Positions 18,647 to 30,683 of a DNA stretch of 64,000 nucleotides are shown in pieces. Each line of letters opens with the position of its first letter. Positions within the stretch are counted from its first letter, which is position 1. The position numbers and the translations under genes were made by a program. Below the pieces are notes generated by a model. The model was not told the DNA's origin, did no database searches, and saw only the letters and a program-made list of their open reading frames with translations. This stretch comes from Lepidurus packardi (taxonomy: Eukaryota; Arthropoda; Branchiopoda; Notostraca; Triopsidae): contig JAKZAN010000002.1 of NCBI GenBank assembly GCA_023053545.1, forward strand, positions 1,348,375 to 1,412,374, in the 5' to 3' direction.

Positions 18647-21600
18647 TTGTACGGTATTTTACCGTTGAGCGAAAAAAGAACTCACAGCCTTCCGCCCAAC
18701 CGCTCAAAACAATTTAATCGCTCAAATAAGTTTAATACAGAATGTTTAGCTTTGTGCAGCAATGGAGATGGGAATTGTTTCTACAATTCCGCTTCTTTGT
18801 CTTTGTTCGGCAACCAAAGGCATGCCGTTGAGTTGCGCTGCCGAGTTGTGGTCGAATTAGCAACCAATTATGAGTTGTACTCCAGGGAGTCGGCAGGATA
18901 CCTCTCGATGAAACAAATTGGAACCCTAGTCGAGTACTCAGGATTCACTTTCGACCGTGTTAAATTCACGGGCGTTGACTCAGTGTGCCCTACAGGTATT
19001 CCACCGGCGGAAGACTGTTTTAAGTACTATTCCATGGAACACGCCAGGGATCGGGAATATTCGAGCATTATTGCATTCCCAGCTTTGGCTAATGTTTGTA
19101 AGATAGCCGTGGAGTCAGTTTATCCGAAAGCGGATGGAATCAGAGCATCTCATCAAGCGAATTTTTTAAACGAGACGTTTTCACCAAGCGGTGCCGTTTC
19201 CTCTGAAACTATTCGAATTTTGTGGACTGGGCTTTTGGCAAACTTCACGAAGAAGGAAAATGGACGTTTAGTCCCTCCAACATCCTGGAATCCCATTCAT
19301 TTTGTGCCTGTGATTGAGCGTGCTAGTCAGTCACCCCTCTTTTTGTCAGAGAACTGCACTCTTCCGGTTCTTGATGTGGTAGAAACTGCGTCAGTTATTC
19401 CCAGTCATCCAATTGAAACTGCAAATGTGATAACACCTGTTGCAGTTTCTTTTTGCAGCTCTATGCAAAATAGTAGTAGCGCTGTTAGTTCAGGGCTTCG
19501 CGAGTCGTTCTCGCATGAAAATTCAAGCTCAGATTTTGAATTGTCTGTCCCAAAAGCTTTTGCCGCAAATAATGGAGAGCACGAAGAAAATGTCACTAAA
19601 GCCATTTCATCGAATGGTAAAACACCTGGTGTGAAGTCAGGCAGAGTAGTATCTCATACCAAGCAAGGGCCTTCAAAATTTTCGTGCAAGGGATGTGAAA
19701 CTACGTTCAAAACAAATCAAAATTTGGAGAATCACATAAACAAGCGCTGCAAGTTTCAGCTAGGAAAACAAAGCTCTTGTCAGATTCTGCTTGCCGAGCA
19801 AGAATCTAAGGGCTTTACGTGCAAAGACTGTAAAACCGTTTTCACAAGGAAGAGCAATTTGAAGTTGCATATAGAAAGGAAAAGATGTAGCAAGTCTAGT
19901 TTTGAGTGCCCGCAGTGTAGTTTGCAGTTTTCTAGAACAGACATGCTCACCCTTCATGTAGAATTAGTTCATTCTCTTGAATTAGGCTCTAGTCAAATTT
20001 TGCTTGCCGAGCAAGGATCTAAGGGCTTTACGTGCGAAGACTGTAAAACCGTTTTCACAAGGAAGAGCAATTTAAAGTTGCATATAGAAAAGAAAAGATG
20101 TAGCAAGTCTAGTTTTGAGTGCCCGCAGTGTAGTTTGCAGTTTTCTAGAGCAGACATGCTCACCCGTCATGTAGAATTAGTTCATTCTCTTGAATTAGGC
20201 TCTAGTCAAATTTTGCTTGCCGAGCAAGGATCTAAAGGCTTTACGTGCAAAGACTGTAAAACCGTTTTCACAAGGAAGAGCAATTTGAAGTTGCATATAG
20301 AAAAGAAAAGATGTAGCAAGTCTAGTTGTGAGTGCCCACAGTGTAGTTTGCAGTTTTCTAGAGCAGACATGCTCACCCGTCATGTAGAATTAGTTCATTT
20401 TCTTGAATTAGAAGAAACACGTACTTCTGAGGAGATCCCCTTAATTGGCCCGGTAGACAAGGAACATTCCTTAAACGTGATTTCAGTTGACAAGCAGCAA
20501 TTGCACATCTTAGTCGAGTTAGATCAGTCAGAGCCGACTTACGACCCAGTAATAAATTCTGCGTTTCAGAGCAGTGTTAGTGGTAGCGTGTCTGCTGATA
20601 CCATTAATTGCAGTACTTTAGTCATCGATTCTGACAACGAATTCTGTAACGTTGCTAGAAAAAAGAGAAAGCTCGAACAGAAACCAAGAATAATTTGCTA
20701 TCACCCTGGCTGTGAAGAGAAGCTGTCACATCTGACGTCTTATGTTAAGCATGTTAACAATAAACATGGTTTGTCCTGCCAGCTAGAGAAATTCAGTTTT
20801 TCTAACGAGAACAGTTTCCTGTCGTGGAAAACAGAGATCGAAAGAAATGCTTGTGTTAGTTTCCGTAATCGAAGGGGAGCTCGGAAGTGCACTAGTTACA
20901 GTATAACAACCTACGTGTGCAATCGCTCTCTCTCGTATAAAAATCGGGGTACAGGCAAACGTGCCTTGAAGCGACTAAAGTCTTGTTGTACGGGTGTCCG
21001 TTGTACCAGCTTTATAATTGCGCTAGTATCGCACCTTACAAAAAGAATTAAGGTTACATGTTGCCTAACTCATGTTGGCCATGATCGTTTACCAGGTCGT
21101 TGTCGCCTTCATAAGGGAACAGAAGAAGAATTACAACATAAGCTTATGATCGGAATCCCTAAACGCAAAATTGTTGAGAGTTGTATGGCAGAACCCATCA
21201 CCAGTGATGTACTTTCTAGGGATCAGGCCGTTACCATGAAAGATTTACATAACATAGCTCAGAAAAACCCGAGCGTTTTCCGGAAACATAAGATCGATTC
21301 TGAGAGCGTTGACTTGTGGATCCAACAAATGGCAACAGAGGAATATAATCCGGTATTTCTGTATAAAAAGCAAAACGTTGCAGATGAAGGTGTTGCAGAA
21401 TTAGGTGTTGCAAACTTTGCTCTAGGCATTATGTACGAGGATCAGCAGGAAGCCTTAAAGAAGTATGCCCATAAATGTATATGCATAGACAGTACTTACC
21501 AGGTTAACCAGTATATGTTTGTTTTGACAACGCTTCTCGTCTTGTCTGAAGATCGATCGGGTTATCCGGTTGCTTTTCTTCTAAGTGATAGAGAGAATAG

Positions 21601-22212
21601 AGAAGTATATCGTTTATTCTTTTCCAAAAAAGAAAAGGTTGGTAGTATTAAAACTTTGGAATTTATGAGTGACATGGCAGATCAATTCTGGCTTGCCTGG
21701 AAAGATGTTTTTGACGTTTCGATTACCACCAGGCGCATTTGCATTTGGCATGTAGAAAGAGCGTGGCACAAAAGATTGCACGATCATCCCCGTGCGGACA
21801 CGGAAGTTATCAACAACATTCTGTCTCTACTCGGCCATTTAATCCGGATTAGAGAGAAAAGTATCTTTCAAAGACGTTTGCAAGCTTTCCTGACGTACGC
21901 AGAAGAACACCATCCAATGTTCTTGGCTTACTTTGTTGAATATTATGTTCCGAGAGAAAGTGAATGGTCAGGTTATAACTGTGAACAAATGCTAGTTAGA
22001 ACGAACATGACTGCGGAAGCATACCATAAAGAATTGAAATATGGTGCGATGAAAAATAAGAGTAATAAAAGACTTGACTCACTAGTTGAAGATCTCGAGA
22101 GATACACAAAGAAGAGAGCTTATAAGGAGGTTTTAATTCGTCAAAGAGGCTTGAGTACAAATACTATTGTGGAAACTAACCGCCGGCACAAACGATCCGA
22201 TACGATTAAAGA
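18647..22212 (+). CDS. OTU protease - C2H2 fingers - MULE-type transposase, 3' end lost in the gap
   Basis: The frame is open for about 1189 residues up to the N-gap. Residues about 36-225 are a vertnin-like OTU cysteine protease domain: GDGNCFYNS holds the Asp and Cys (Cys near 44) and WNPIHFVPV the catalytic His (near 218). Residues about 340-585 contain seven C2H2-like fingers, six of them in a 71-aa tandem unit. After a nuclear-type basic stretch and another C2H2-like segment comes a MULE-type DDE core: ICIDSTYQ (first Asp, near 946), FMSDMADQFW (second Asp, near 1010), CIWHVERAW, then RTNMTAEAYHKELKYG, which probably contains the Glu. It has no stop or frameshift. There is no in-frame ATG before the OTU domain (first is near 18908), so the start is probably in an upstream exon. 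The OTU domain may deubiquitinate host factors or process the protein; that is inference. Confidence 0.75.
19778..20416 (+). repeat. Three 213-bp tandem units encoding paired C2H2 fingers
   Basis: Units 19778-19990, 19991-20203 and 20204-20416 are nearly identical at DNA level. Each encodes two fingers (GFTCKDCKTVF...LHI..KRC and FECPQCSLQF...HVELVH). The repeat keeps the frame. Units 2 and 3 are the most alike, which indicates recent expansion. Confidence 0.95.
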
Positions 22213-22312
22213 NNNNNNNNNNNNNNNNNNNNNNNNNNNNNNNNNNNNNNNNNNNNNNNNNNNNNNNNNNNNNNNNNNNNNNNNNNNNNNNNNNNNNNNN
22301 NNNNNNNNNNNN
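22213..22312. other. Assembly gap, 100 N
   Basis: Exactly 100 N, the conventional size for a gap of unknown length. The transposase ORF on its left and the BEL/LINE composite on its right are not demonstrably adjacent in the genome. Confidence 1.
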
Positions 22313-24276
22313 CAGGTTCGAGACTACGTCCACTAATACGAGCATATCGAGAGGGGTTCTTAACTATAACAGGTACCTTACACACAAAAACTGTAGCCAT
22401 GGAAGTCGAGACAGGATTACCTCCTATCCGTGCTTTGGAAGTAGCAGAACCTGAAGTAGTGCATTTCTCGAGATGAAGGCTGGTATGATGCCTTTTTCCT
22501 CAGCGGTGACGCGAAAACTTAGACGGACATTCGGATACTTTGGAGTGATCATTTGACGCTAAACAGTTGAAACAAAGGTGCTTTTCTTTGGCTATTTTCA
22601 AACGATCTTCAGCAGTTGGGTATTTAGAACAAGGACTAGGAAGGTGAGAAACCGGTACAGAAAGTAAATTTCTTTTCCTTGGTCCCGACAGAGAGTACTG
22701 CGGCGGTTGACTTAGAATTACTCGAAGATTTGTGAAGTTTCTTATCAACATTCGGGGAAATAGAGTTAGATCCGGTTTCTAACCAATCAATTTCGTGGTT
22801 TAAGTGGTAACGAAATTGTTCAAGGTTCCATTCATTGGATCCAAAGGATCGAGCCATATTATTCAGTGTCAAAGTCGGAAGTTTTTCTTCAAGTGTACAT
22901 GCGACGAAGTCGCCAAAATTTTCTGCTTTCATTCCTCGTGTTTCGAGAGCGCGAAGCGTAATTTCGATAGTTTGGAGGAAAGTAAGAAGGCTAGATAGGG
23001 AATGATAAGGGTTCTTCAGGGACAGGATTGATCAGATGCGAGCTTTCATGATTTTATGCGGTTTTGCGTAACATTCTTTAAGGAGTTCGATCGCTTTAGT
23101 GTAGTTTCCCGCAGTAGGAGAGGTTTTCAATGACTTTTAGTGAAGCTCCTTTAAGTTGACCAATCAAATAACTGAATTTGCGCACGGGAGGTATGTTAAA
23201 ATCGGCGTCCACTTCGGCGGTGAACGAGTCTCAGAATGCACACCACTGCAGGATATCATCCTCAAACGTTGAAAGGTTGATCTTCGGTAATGCAGCATAA
23301 CCCGTGAGATCGGGAAGGTGTAGGGCTTGAAGAATGAGAAGAGGTAAACGAATTCGTGAAAGGTCAAAAAAAAAGGGGAAGACTTTACAATATATCAATA
23401 TAGGAAGGAATTTTACACAAGGCGTCCGAATCATACGAGCCAAGAATAATGCAGAAATAAAACTCAAAGAAGCTCAACTCATAACACTTCGGCCGGTCAA
23501 GACGATTATACCGAAGCCGCAACTGGATGTTATTATACACCAGCTGCCCAAAAACGCACATGAGAAAGAGATCGCTCAACATCTGAACCGCAAAAACGAA
23601 AGTCTGGAGCTGGGAATCACTGCTGAAGCCATCATATGGTTAAACCCATCAAGCACAAAGGCCTTCGGATCTGTACGTCTCTCCTGCACTTCCACCGAAA
23701 CTAAAGTACGACTCCTTAACCAAGGCTTTCTCTTCGCCTTCAGCAGGACGGTACAGGTCGAAGACCGCCGAAAAGAAAACCTACTCCAATGCTTTAACTG
23801 CCAATGTAAGGAACCCACATACACGTGTGGAATGTTCTGGGCATCACAAGACGAATAACTGTGCCGATAATGCGCGAAAGTGCCGAAACTGTGGAGGCAA
23901 CCACTACTCGTTTGACAATACTTGCCCAACACGAATTGCCGAAAGGCAAAAACATGATCAACCCGGACACAATGGACACAGAAGCCCTGAAATGGATCAA
24001 GGAAGCAGTTACGAAAAGTGGAAAAGCCGACAGGAAACAATTGAGAACCCCTTACAAGACCGATACATCTCCTAAGAATTTTGCAGAGAAACCTTTTACA
24101 TTGTAGGACGTCCATAATTCTGTCAAATTCCCCAATATTCCCACATACCACAGCCATTTTGGATTTAATCAACAACTAAAAAAAAAAACTCCTGGGACGT
24201 AAGTATACATTCCGTCACCTCTCCCAACCCAAGCCCTGAACTTTACACAATGTCGAAAATGTCAAAACTAAAATCG
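22313..24276. mobile_element. Composite repeat, copy 1: BEL gag (minus) joined to LINE ORF1 (plus)
   Basis: On the minus strand, about 23330 down to 22500 encodes BEL/Pao gag: KINLSTFEDDILQW, the DUF1759 helices (LEEKLPTLTLNNMARSFGSN) and a zinc knuckle (CFNCLASNDHSKVSEC), broken by stops. On the plus strand, 23334-24106 encodes a Jockey-like LINE ORF1 with CCHC knuckles (CFNCQ... CSGHHKTNNC, CRNCGGNHYSFDNTC), frameshifted near 23810. The same arrangement recurs inverted at 46170-47888, with this copy keeping about 235 nt (23444-23678) that the other lacks. The left edge is set by the assembly gap. Confidence 0.75.
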
Positions 24277-26100
24277 AAAATTACCCTTCAGCAAAGGAAT
24301 GGCCTTCCTTACATGGAAAGGTTCAAAGCCATAAACACTGTATGACGTAATAATAATGACATTTCAATAAAAGTACCCGTCGATAGCCGGGGCCTAAGAC
24401 GGCATTAAATTAATTTTTTTTAAAAAAAAAAAACATGCAAGTCAGAAACCATCTGTTGGGAATTCTGACCGAAGACGATGACTAAGTAACGCGAAAATCT
24501 GACGAAGAGATTGAATTTGACCTTTCTTCCTAACCCTTGACCTGCTCCATCTCCCTTGACGGCTCCTGAGTTTCCGTTTCCTTGAACATACTCTCTCTGG
24601 TCTCTATACTAAGAATATAGCGTTGACATGACGATGACTCTGATATAAAAATGAATGGGATGGAAGTATCGGGGGGTTTAAGACAGTTGGACCTTAGTAA
24701 ACACAATGAACGGATCCACGCATTTCTGTCTCCTTTTGAAGTGATTGTTTTGTTTAAATACAGTAGTGATTAAGGTTGGTAAGCCTCCCTTAACTCAACA
24801 CAACGCAGGACCTCAACAATTTTCCCTCGCCAAAAAAGCAGTCGCCTTCTTTTACACCATCAATAACCTTAAACACTCTGATTAATTCTTACTACAACAC
24901 CTAGTAATAGCCGACTTGGACGTTAAATGCTTCGACGTAAAGAATAACTCGAATGTTTTAGCAGCAGCTGAGACACCTCGCGTCAAGACCCGAACACTCA
25001 GCTACAACAACCGGACAAAGAACAATCCAGACAAACTCAACAAAGCACAACCCAGAGAAGAACCCAGATGGCTGCAAAAAGGCTGCTGGTTCACTGAAAG
25101 GTTAGCTGCCCTGGGCGGTACCTATTTGCCAAGAGCAACAAAAACTCTATGAAAAACAACTATTAATACATTATTACCAAATTAAAGCTAGCATGCATTG
25201 TACGAATAATGTTTAAATAACATTAAATTAAATAGTATTAAATGAGAAAGCAAACCAACCAATCTACCAATGAAAAATGGCAGTGAAATTGGAATGTACT
25301 GACGTTTTTCCACTATCGTGCTGAAAAATTCCCCGCAAAAGTGAACGCTTACCACGTGCAGTTTATTACGCCAATTTCAACGCGCGTCCTCTATCCCATT
25401 GTATGCTAGTAAGCTCTCCTTATGTTAAATAGAAAAAAAAGTAAAAATACAAAATCCTTCATTTTTATAAACATTTCGTTTGTTTAGAAAAATCTAAAAG
25501 TTGGAGCAATGTTTGAGTGTGGGGAAACTGACAGCCTGTTATCCCTCTTAAAAATGGCAAGAGCGGGCTTTACTGGTATACTAAGAGATTAAACTTGGTA
25601 CATTAATTAAGTCTAAGTGAATGCGAATATTCCCCACTAGTTTCTTACCTCTAAACCTTCGGAAAAGTACCACTTTTTAAGCCACTTATTCTGACTAAAC
25701 ACGCTAAACGCCAACAGGAGAGGCTTCCTTAGGGATGTCACAACTACATTTCAGTTCCGGAATACGACTCGAGCGCCATTATGAGAGCTTTTGGGCATTA
25801 AAGGTGCAAACGGAACTAGTTGGTTTTGAAATATTTCCCTTTTCTACCTCACTTATTCAATAGTGATAAATAACTTTTTAATTTAACTGCGCTCTCTAAA
25901 ATTGATTGGAATGGGAAGAGATTTTAATTTACTTTAAAAGATGAATTATAGCGAGCTAATTTAAATAATTCAATCAACTAACGATTAGCCAAGTAAGAAA
26001 TAAACTGCTTATCAACTATATGTAAAAATGGTATTTTAGCAAAAGGTTTAACTCAAGCCATTTCTTTATGTACGGGTAGTGAAGCCTTAGAGCTTCTAAA
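24277..26100. other. No recognised gene
   Basis: Sequence becomes AT-rich after 25150. A 78-aa ORF at 24916-25152 (basic, Asn/Lys-rich) has no recognised domain. A T-run/A-run cluster at 24413-24434 could be a decayed LINE tail. Nothing else supportable was seen. Confidence 0.4.
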
Positions 26101-26184
26101 TTAATAATAAATAGATAAAAACGACGGATTACTTGTCATGTAATTGGCCCTGTAGTGCGGTAATAAGGGTGGCACGATTTCTTC

Positions 26185-26372
26185 CGAAACGTTGAATATA
26201 TCCTCAAGTTGCTGCCGTAAACTGTCGACTAGCAAAAAAAAACCCAATAAATATCTTTTTGGCCTTTTCTTCTTGTGTCCAAACATGAATACCTGAAAAT
26301 CGCGGGGCTATTAGGTAAAACGTATTCCTTAACCTCATCTTCATGTAACGACGAAAATCATGTTGGCCTCAA
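26185..26372. repeat. About 190-bp direct repeat, copy 1
   Basis: The stretch from ATCCTCAAGTTGCTGCCGTAAA through CATGAATACCTGAAAAT to GGCCTCAAT recurs at about 28863-29043 with small indels. The minus-strand frame here (26286-26101, 61 aa) contains LRQQLEDIF and is open, while the second copy is interrupted. It may be a duplicated exon of an unknown gene. Confidence 0.8.
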
Positions 26373-27600
26373 TTGTAGATATCCAAGTAGATATACAACC
26401 CGTCGATATCCAAGACACCGATAAACCGGAAGGATTTGACATTACTAGCCAAAGATATAATGGACTTTTTTTTATTTGAAAGGACAAATTTGAGCGCTTT
26501 TTACCTCTTTTAGGTTCAATGGCTTTGTAAACACTTCTCGCTTAGTAACAATCTGGCGATAACGCAACCATTTACGCAAATCCTCCTTATATTCAATTTC
26601 CAAACTCATCACGTGGCAGAAATCATCCAGGTGATCATCCAGGAGTATCATTCAGGGGTATCATCATCCAGGAATATCATTCAGGCGTATCCGGACGCTA
26701 AAATAAAATGGAAATCTTAATTAGTGGAATTCCAAGAACTCGAAAATTTTTCTCAAAAAGTGCGTAAAACGTAAATACTTATTTTAAAACCTAAATAGAC
26801 GAATTTAGACTATTTAAAAAATTAACGTCAAGACCTTAGGAAGCTGAGGAAGCTGAGGAATCTTCAGGAAAATCCAAGACAATTAAATTGATTCATTGAC
26901 AAAAATTTAATAATTCAAGATAATGTAACAAAATTGAAGAAATATTCTCGAAAATTAAGATAAATTTCTTGAAAATGCGTGAAACTGGGAGGAAAGTCGA
27001 TGATTCTTTTTCGTGTCGAGAGAAAAACGGGCAAATTCGGACCTTTTTGCAATCGCGGAGACACAGTTTGTTTGCGAGCTTAATAAATAATCCTACAGTT
27101 TCCTCAAAATCGTTACCATTTTCTTAATAGTACTCTAATTAGCTCGAAAATAGTACGGCAGTTTGAAGAATCTTAGAAATTAGGGTTAGCAATCTCTACA
27201 GAACTTTCCTAGACTGTTCAAGGGAATCTACTGTCCAAGGAAATCTACAGAACTCTACAGAACTTTCCAAGACTGTCCTAGGAAATCTAAAATTGCACTT
27301 AAGAATTTTGGAATCTTACTAAATTTTAAGAAGCTTTTGAAAAGTCTTCACGTTTCGAAAAATCCTGTTAAGATTGTAGGGAATGCTAAAGACACACTTT
27401 GCAAACTTTTGACAGTTTGGAGAGGCTGTAAGAATCTTATTTAAAAAAAATGGAACTTACCGCAAACGATGGAGCGAACTGCTTCGTCGATAAAATTCCC
27501 TAGGTTTTTTCTACTATATGGACGTCTTAGCGAAGACTGGACAGACGAATAGCCATATCATTGAAAAGCAATGTAAAGAAATATTTTCAGAAATTAGAGT
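26373..27600. other. AT-rich non-coding stretch with short tandem repeats
   Basis: 26625-26695 has repeated ATCATCCAGG/TATCATTCAGG words. 27197-27292 has a tandem duplication of CTACAGAACTTTCC(T/A)AGACTGT followed by AAGG and AATCTA. No ORF with coding character was seen. Confidence 0.5.
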
Positions 27601-27644
27601 GAAAATTGTAGAAACCGAAAATGAATTAAAAAAATTGTGTTTAC

Positions 27645-28201
27645 TTCGTCAGTAAGAGTGGGCGGGGCATCGGAGATGTCACGGATGGTGCTCATGTCCG
27701 ATAAGCTGCGGACGTGACCTTCGACCTCGACATTCAGTCCTCTTTTACCGCTTACTTTAGTCATTTCCAGTTCTATTTCTAAACCATCGCATCGTTGTTC
27801 CAATTCTCGATCTCTTGTAGTAACTTCTGATATGCACCGCGTTCTTGGTCGTATTTCTGGTCCAGCATGGCTCTTTCCTCTTCCAAGCGTTTTTTCAGGG
27901 TTTCTAGATAAGAGAAAATAATCCTAATAAAACATTCTTACGAATTTTCTTACATTTGAGGCACTAACTTTCTGCTTCCATTTCTTTTGAAGCCAACATG
28001 GACTGCACATTCTCCAACTCATTTTGGTAAGTGGACCTCTCAGCATGCAAGGCAGTTTCTTGTTCCGCTAAATGTGCCTCTAACCGGGCCTTTTCCGCTA
28101 CTACTTTAACTAACCTGGCTATTTGCAATTGCAGGTGTTTACACTCGCTTTCCCAGCCCTTAGCAACATCGTATTGCACTTGCAAATTACGGTAATTGCT
28201 C
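27645..28201 (-). pseudogene. MYO5: Myosin V coiled-coil exons, decayed
   Basis: Two minus-strand exons, 28201-27969 and 27903-27645, joined in phase by a 65-nt intron, encode about 165 residues of coiled coil. The segment with the words DQERGAYQKLL and, after a one-base frameshift near 27805, LEQRCDGLEIELEM resembles the region before the first coiled-coil break of class V myosins, where ERxAYQKLL and LExRYDxL occur. The following Ser/Asp-rich linker (VRSLSDMSTIRDISD) fits that break. The frameshift disables it. Motor exons of the same class lie 15 kb away on the opposite strand (43525-46095). Coiled-coil similarity alone is weak evidence, so naming is moderate. Confidence 0.5.
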
Positions 28202-28430
28202 TGCAACATAATTTGTCAGAGCGATCGTGTCCTTGGCCTAAAACCAAACAAAAGATTAGAGCAAAAACAACCCAATATAATTTAGAATTATAATAAACAA
28301 AAATATTCCAATAATCTTATTACAACTATTCTGTTTCCTGAATAATAAAAAGAATATCTTTCCGATAAATGAAAGAATTGCTCTGGTGAATTTCATTGGA
28401 TACTGGATAGCTTCGATAAAGGATAAGTCC

Positions 28431-28512
28431 TTTCAGCCTTACTGCTGGACATTTCCGGAGCATTTGACAATGTAGACCACGAAGTGTTAGTTAAAGAGCT
28501 AAGGGAACTCCA
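28431..28512 (+). pseudogene. LINE reverse transcriptase scrap (motif A)
   Basis: A short plus frame encodes ALLLDISGAFDNVDHEVLV, which is reverse transcriptase motif A of Jockey/I-type LINEs (compare LLLDIEDAFNNVVHKKLL in the LINE at 53621-55730). Flanking sequence is not recognisable. Confidence 0.75.
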
Positions 28513-28862
28513 TTTAAGACAGTTAAGCAAACTGAAGATTAATTTCAACAGTAACGAAATCTTAATTCGAGAAAAAGCATTCCGTAAGCAAGTAAGCATT
28601 AAGTAAGCAAAACATTCCAAAGCATTCCGTTGTGACCTTCTTTAAGCTGGCGGTCAATGCATGTTAGAGTACACACGCATAGCGCAGACATTATAACCCC
28701 ACCCCCCGCATTCCCTTTTCCCCAAAACAAGAGAGCGCTTGATGGAAATGAATAAAAAAAAAGTATTTTTGTGAAAAATATTTTTATCCAGAATATTATG
28801 ATTTATTTTAATAGCTTGTGTGTCCACCTCGGTTTATATATCCACCTTGAGGATATAAATAC

Positions 28863-29043
28863 TGTATCCTCAAGTTGCTGCCGTAAATTGTCGGCTAGCA
28901 AAAAAATCCAATAAATATCTTGTTTGTCTTTTTCTTTGTTGTACCGAAACATGAATACCTGAAAATTACGCGGCTATTACGCAAAACGTATTCTTTAACC
29001 TCTTCTTCTTCTTAATGTAACGACCAAAATCACATTGGCCTCA
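28863..29043. repeat. About 190-bp direct repeat, copy 2
   Basis: Second copy of the 26185-26372 segment in the same orientation, shortened at the left and with several indels. Confidence 0.8.
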
Positions 29044-29239
29044 ATAAATCGATTTCCGTACCTTCAGAGCGACACTTGAGAGATCTGTTTCCACACTGAA
29101 AGCCAGTTTTGACGAAAAAGCTTTCAAGGATAGTCCTGCCCACTTTTTTCGTCAAAAGGGAAGCTAATTCAATTAAAAAAAAAAAAACTAATTAAATATC
29201 TAAAAATCGTAAGCTAATTACCATCTGTTGTTCTTATTT

Positions 29240-29932
29240 TCTCGTATTCATTGACATCATTGACTCGTACTTGGCCAATTGCTCCTTTATGAACTTGCTG
29301 TAGTTGGCATCAAAGATAACCAAGGTTTGGCCGTAAGTTTGTCGTAATTGTGCAGCATAAACAGTTCTTCCACTTTTCGTAAATCTTCATAATCTTCTTC
29401 CGTTCCTTTGCTTCTAGCAATAAGGCACAACCTCGGTTTCCAAACAGCCTAGCGCGGTCTTTATCCCGTGCCTCTAGGTCCAGCATACGATTAAAAAGTT
29501 CCTCGCGACGCTTCACCTAATCAAAACAACAAAAACTTTAAATACTTGGCAATTTTTTCGCCAGTTGATTCAAATGAAGTTCAATTTTACTGTTAAAAAG
29601 GTTTCTTTATGTGTCGCGCAGAGACTCTGGTATTTGACAACTTCCGTCTCGTGCAATTCAAGCCAATTGTCACTCCACTCCTCGGATTTCATCGGTCCAA
29701 ACGAACAACGCGCACGTGGACCAACCATGAATCGGTCCCAGTAGTTCTCTTATTCATCAAGTAAACGTTCGACGAAGACTTGCAGATTCTGCCGCCTAAA
29801 CTCCTTACAACACTCGAACTCCACTTCCCAGTACACACAAAACTGAGGAAAAAGGTCATAGTTAAGCCTCAACTTCGTATAAGTACTGGATGTTATCTTA
29901 CTCATTGCATGTCCGGATATTTTTCGAACCAT
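29240..29932 (-). pseudogene. PRC1: PRC1/MAP65-type microtubule bundler exons, decayed
   Basis: Reading 29932 downwards, the first frame covers the helical rod and has an in-frame TAA at about 29752-29750. It then continues as ENYWDRFMVG and ELHETEVVKYQSL, matching the 'YWD....LL.LHDAEIVRLKNYY' region of PRC1. After an intron, 29516-29240 encodes REELFNRMLDLEARDKDRARL followed by GNRG and a Lys/Glu helix, matching PRC1's 'LEFERKASDPNRF.NRGGNLLKEEK'. After frameshifts comes NYSKFIKEQLAKYE, matching 'GQKFMEYVAEQWE'. PRC1 proteins bundle antiparallel microtubules at the spindle midzone. The stop and frameshifts mark this as a pseudogene fragment; the N-terminal dimerisation part is missing. Confidence 0.7.
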
Positions 29933-30282
29933 CGTAAATGCTAGTAGAATCAGTCCTATTAATGATCGCTTACTTCTGAGGAACCAGTGGAACCTGCACC
30001 GTCCGAACTGGAAGAGGCGTGGCTACCTTGAGCAAGGTCTTCCTTTCTTAGATGCGCAAAAAGAGAACACCGGTTGAACCCCTTGTCTATTTTGTGTTTT
30101 AAGAACCTTTGGAAGTGATTGTGAGGCGTGGGAAGGCTAAAAGGCCGATACTCACGCCAGCAGCAAGCGAAGGAGTAGCTAAAGTGAAGCCTGGCATGTT
30201 ATGTTGGATTATAGAAGCTTATGGTTGACAGCGTGCGAGGTAAAGGTTGAGAATAAGCAGTAGAAAAATAGACAATTATTAC

Positions 30283-30683
30283 CTAAAGCTTTGTCTATGG
30301 CGTCTGCTTCTTCTTGGATTGCGTCAACAGTAGCCAGGGGTTTGAAAGGCTGCTTGGTTTTGTTCTTATAGGATTGGCTATAGAGCTGTTCTAAAGCTCC
30401 CACAGCAGTCCTGAATGCTTATCTTGTTTCTCTTTTCTGTAAAATTACAAAACGATTTATACAGTTATTCTCAAAAATCACCGTTTGAAATTGTTCGCAA
30501 GTTTGAGCGTCTGTTGAGCATCCGCGTCCACGCTTCAGGAAGTCCAACCAATTCACCTTTTTCGTTGCGAGTGACATGGGTAGTCGTTTTCACATTAGTT
30601 GGGTCTGTAATGTAAGCTGCTTCCCCGGCAGATCGTTTGTTTTTCCGACAATGTTCTTCAACGCCGTCATTTTTTAACGCCAC
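30283..30683 (-). pseudogene. CRIB-like exon and a following exon (PAK-like N-terminal fragment)
   Basis: The minus frame 30683-30471 contains ITDPTNVKTTTHVTRNEKG then LVGLPEAWTRMLN, which follows the CRIB/PBD pattern I-S-x-P...H-V...G...GLP..W..LL of p21-activated kinases. One of the two conserved His positions is replaced. A second exon-like segment, 30412-30283, with acceptor and donor, encodes SQSYKNKTKQPFKPL and EEADAIDKAL; I do not recognise it. No kinase domain is present. It is probably another displaced host gene fragment. Confidence 0.45.

Noticed and set aside
22133-22454. ORFs running through the N block
   Set aside because: They consist of unknown bases and have no evidential value.
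24916-25152. 78-aa Asn/Lys-rich ORF
   Set aside because: No domain, no splice support, lies in decayed repeat sequence.
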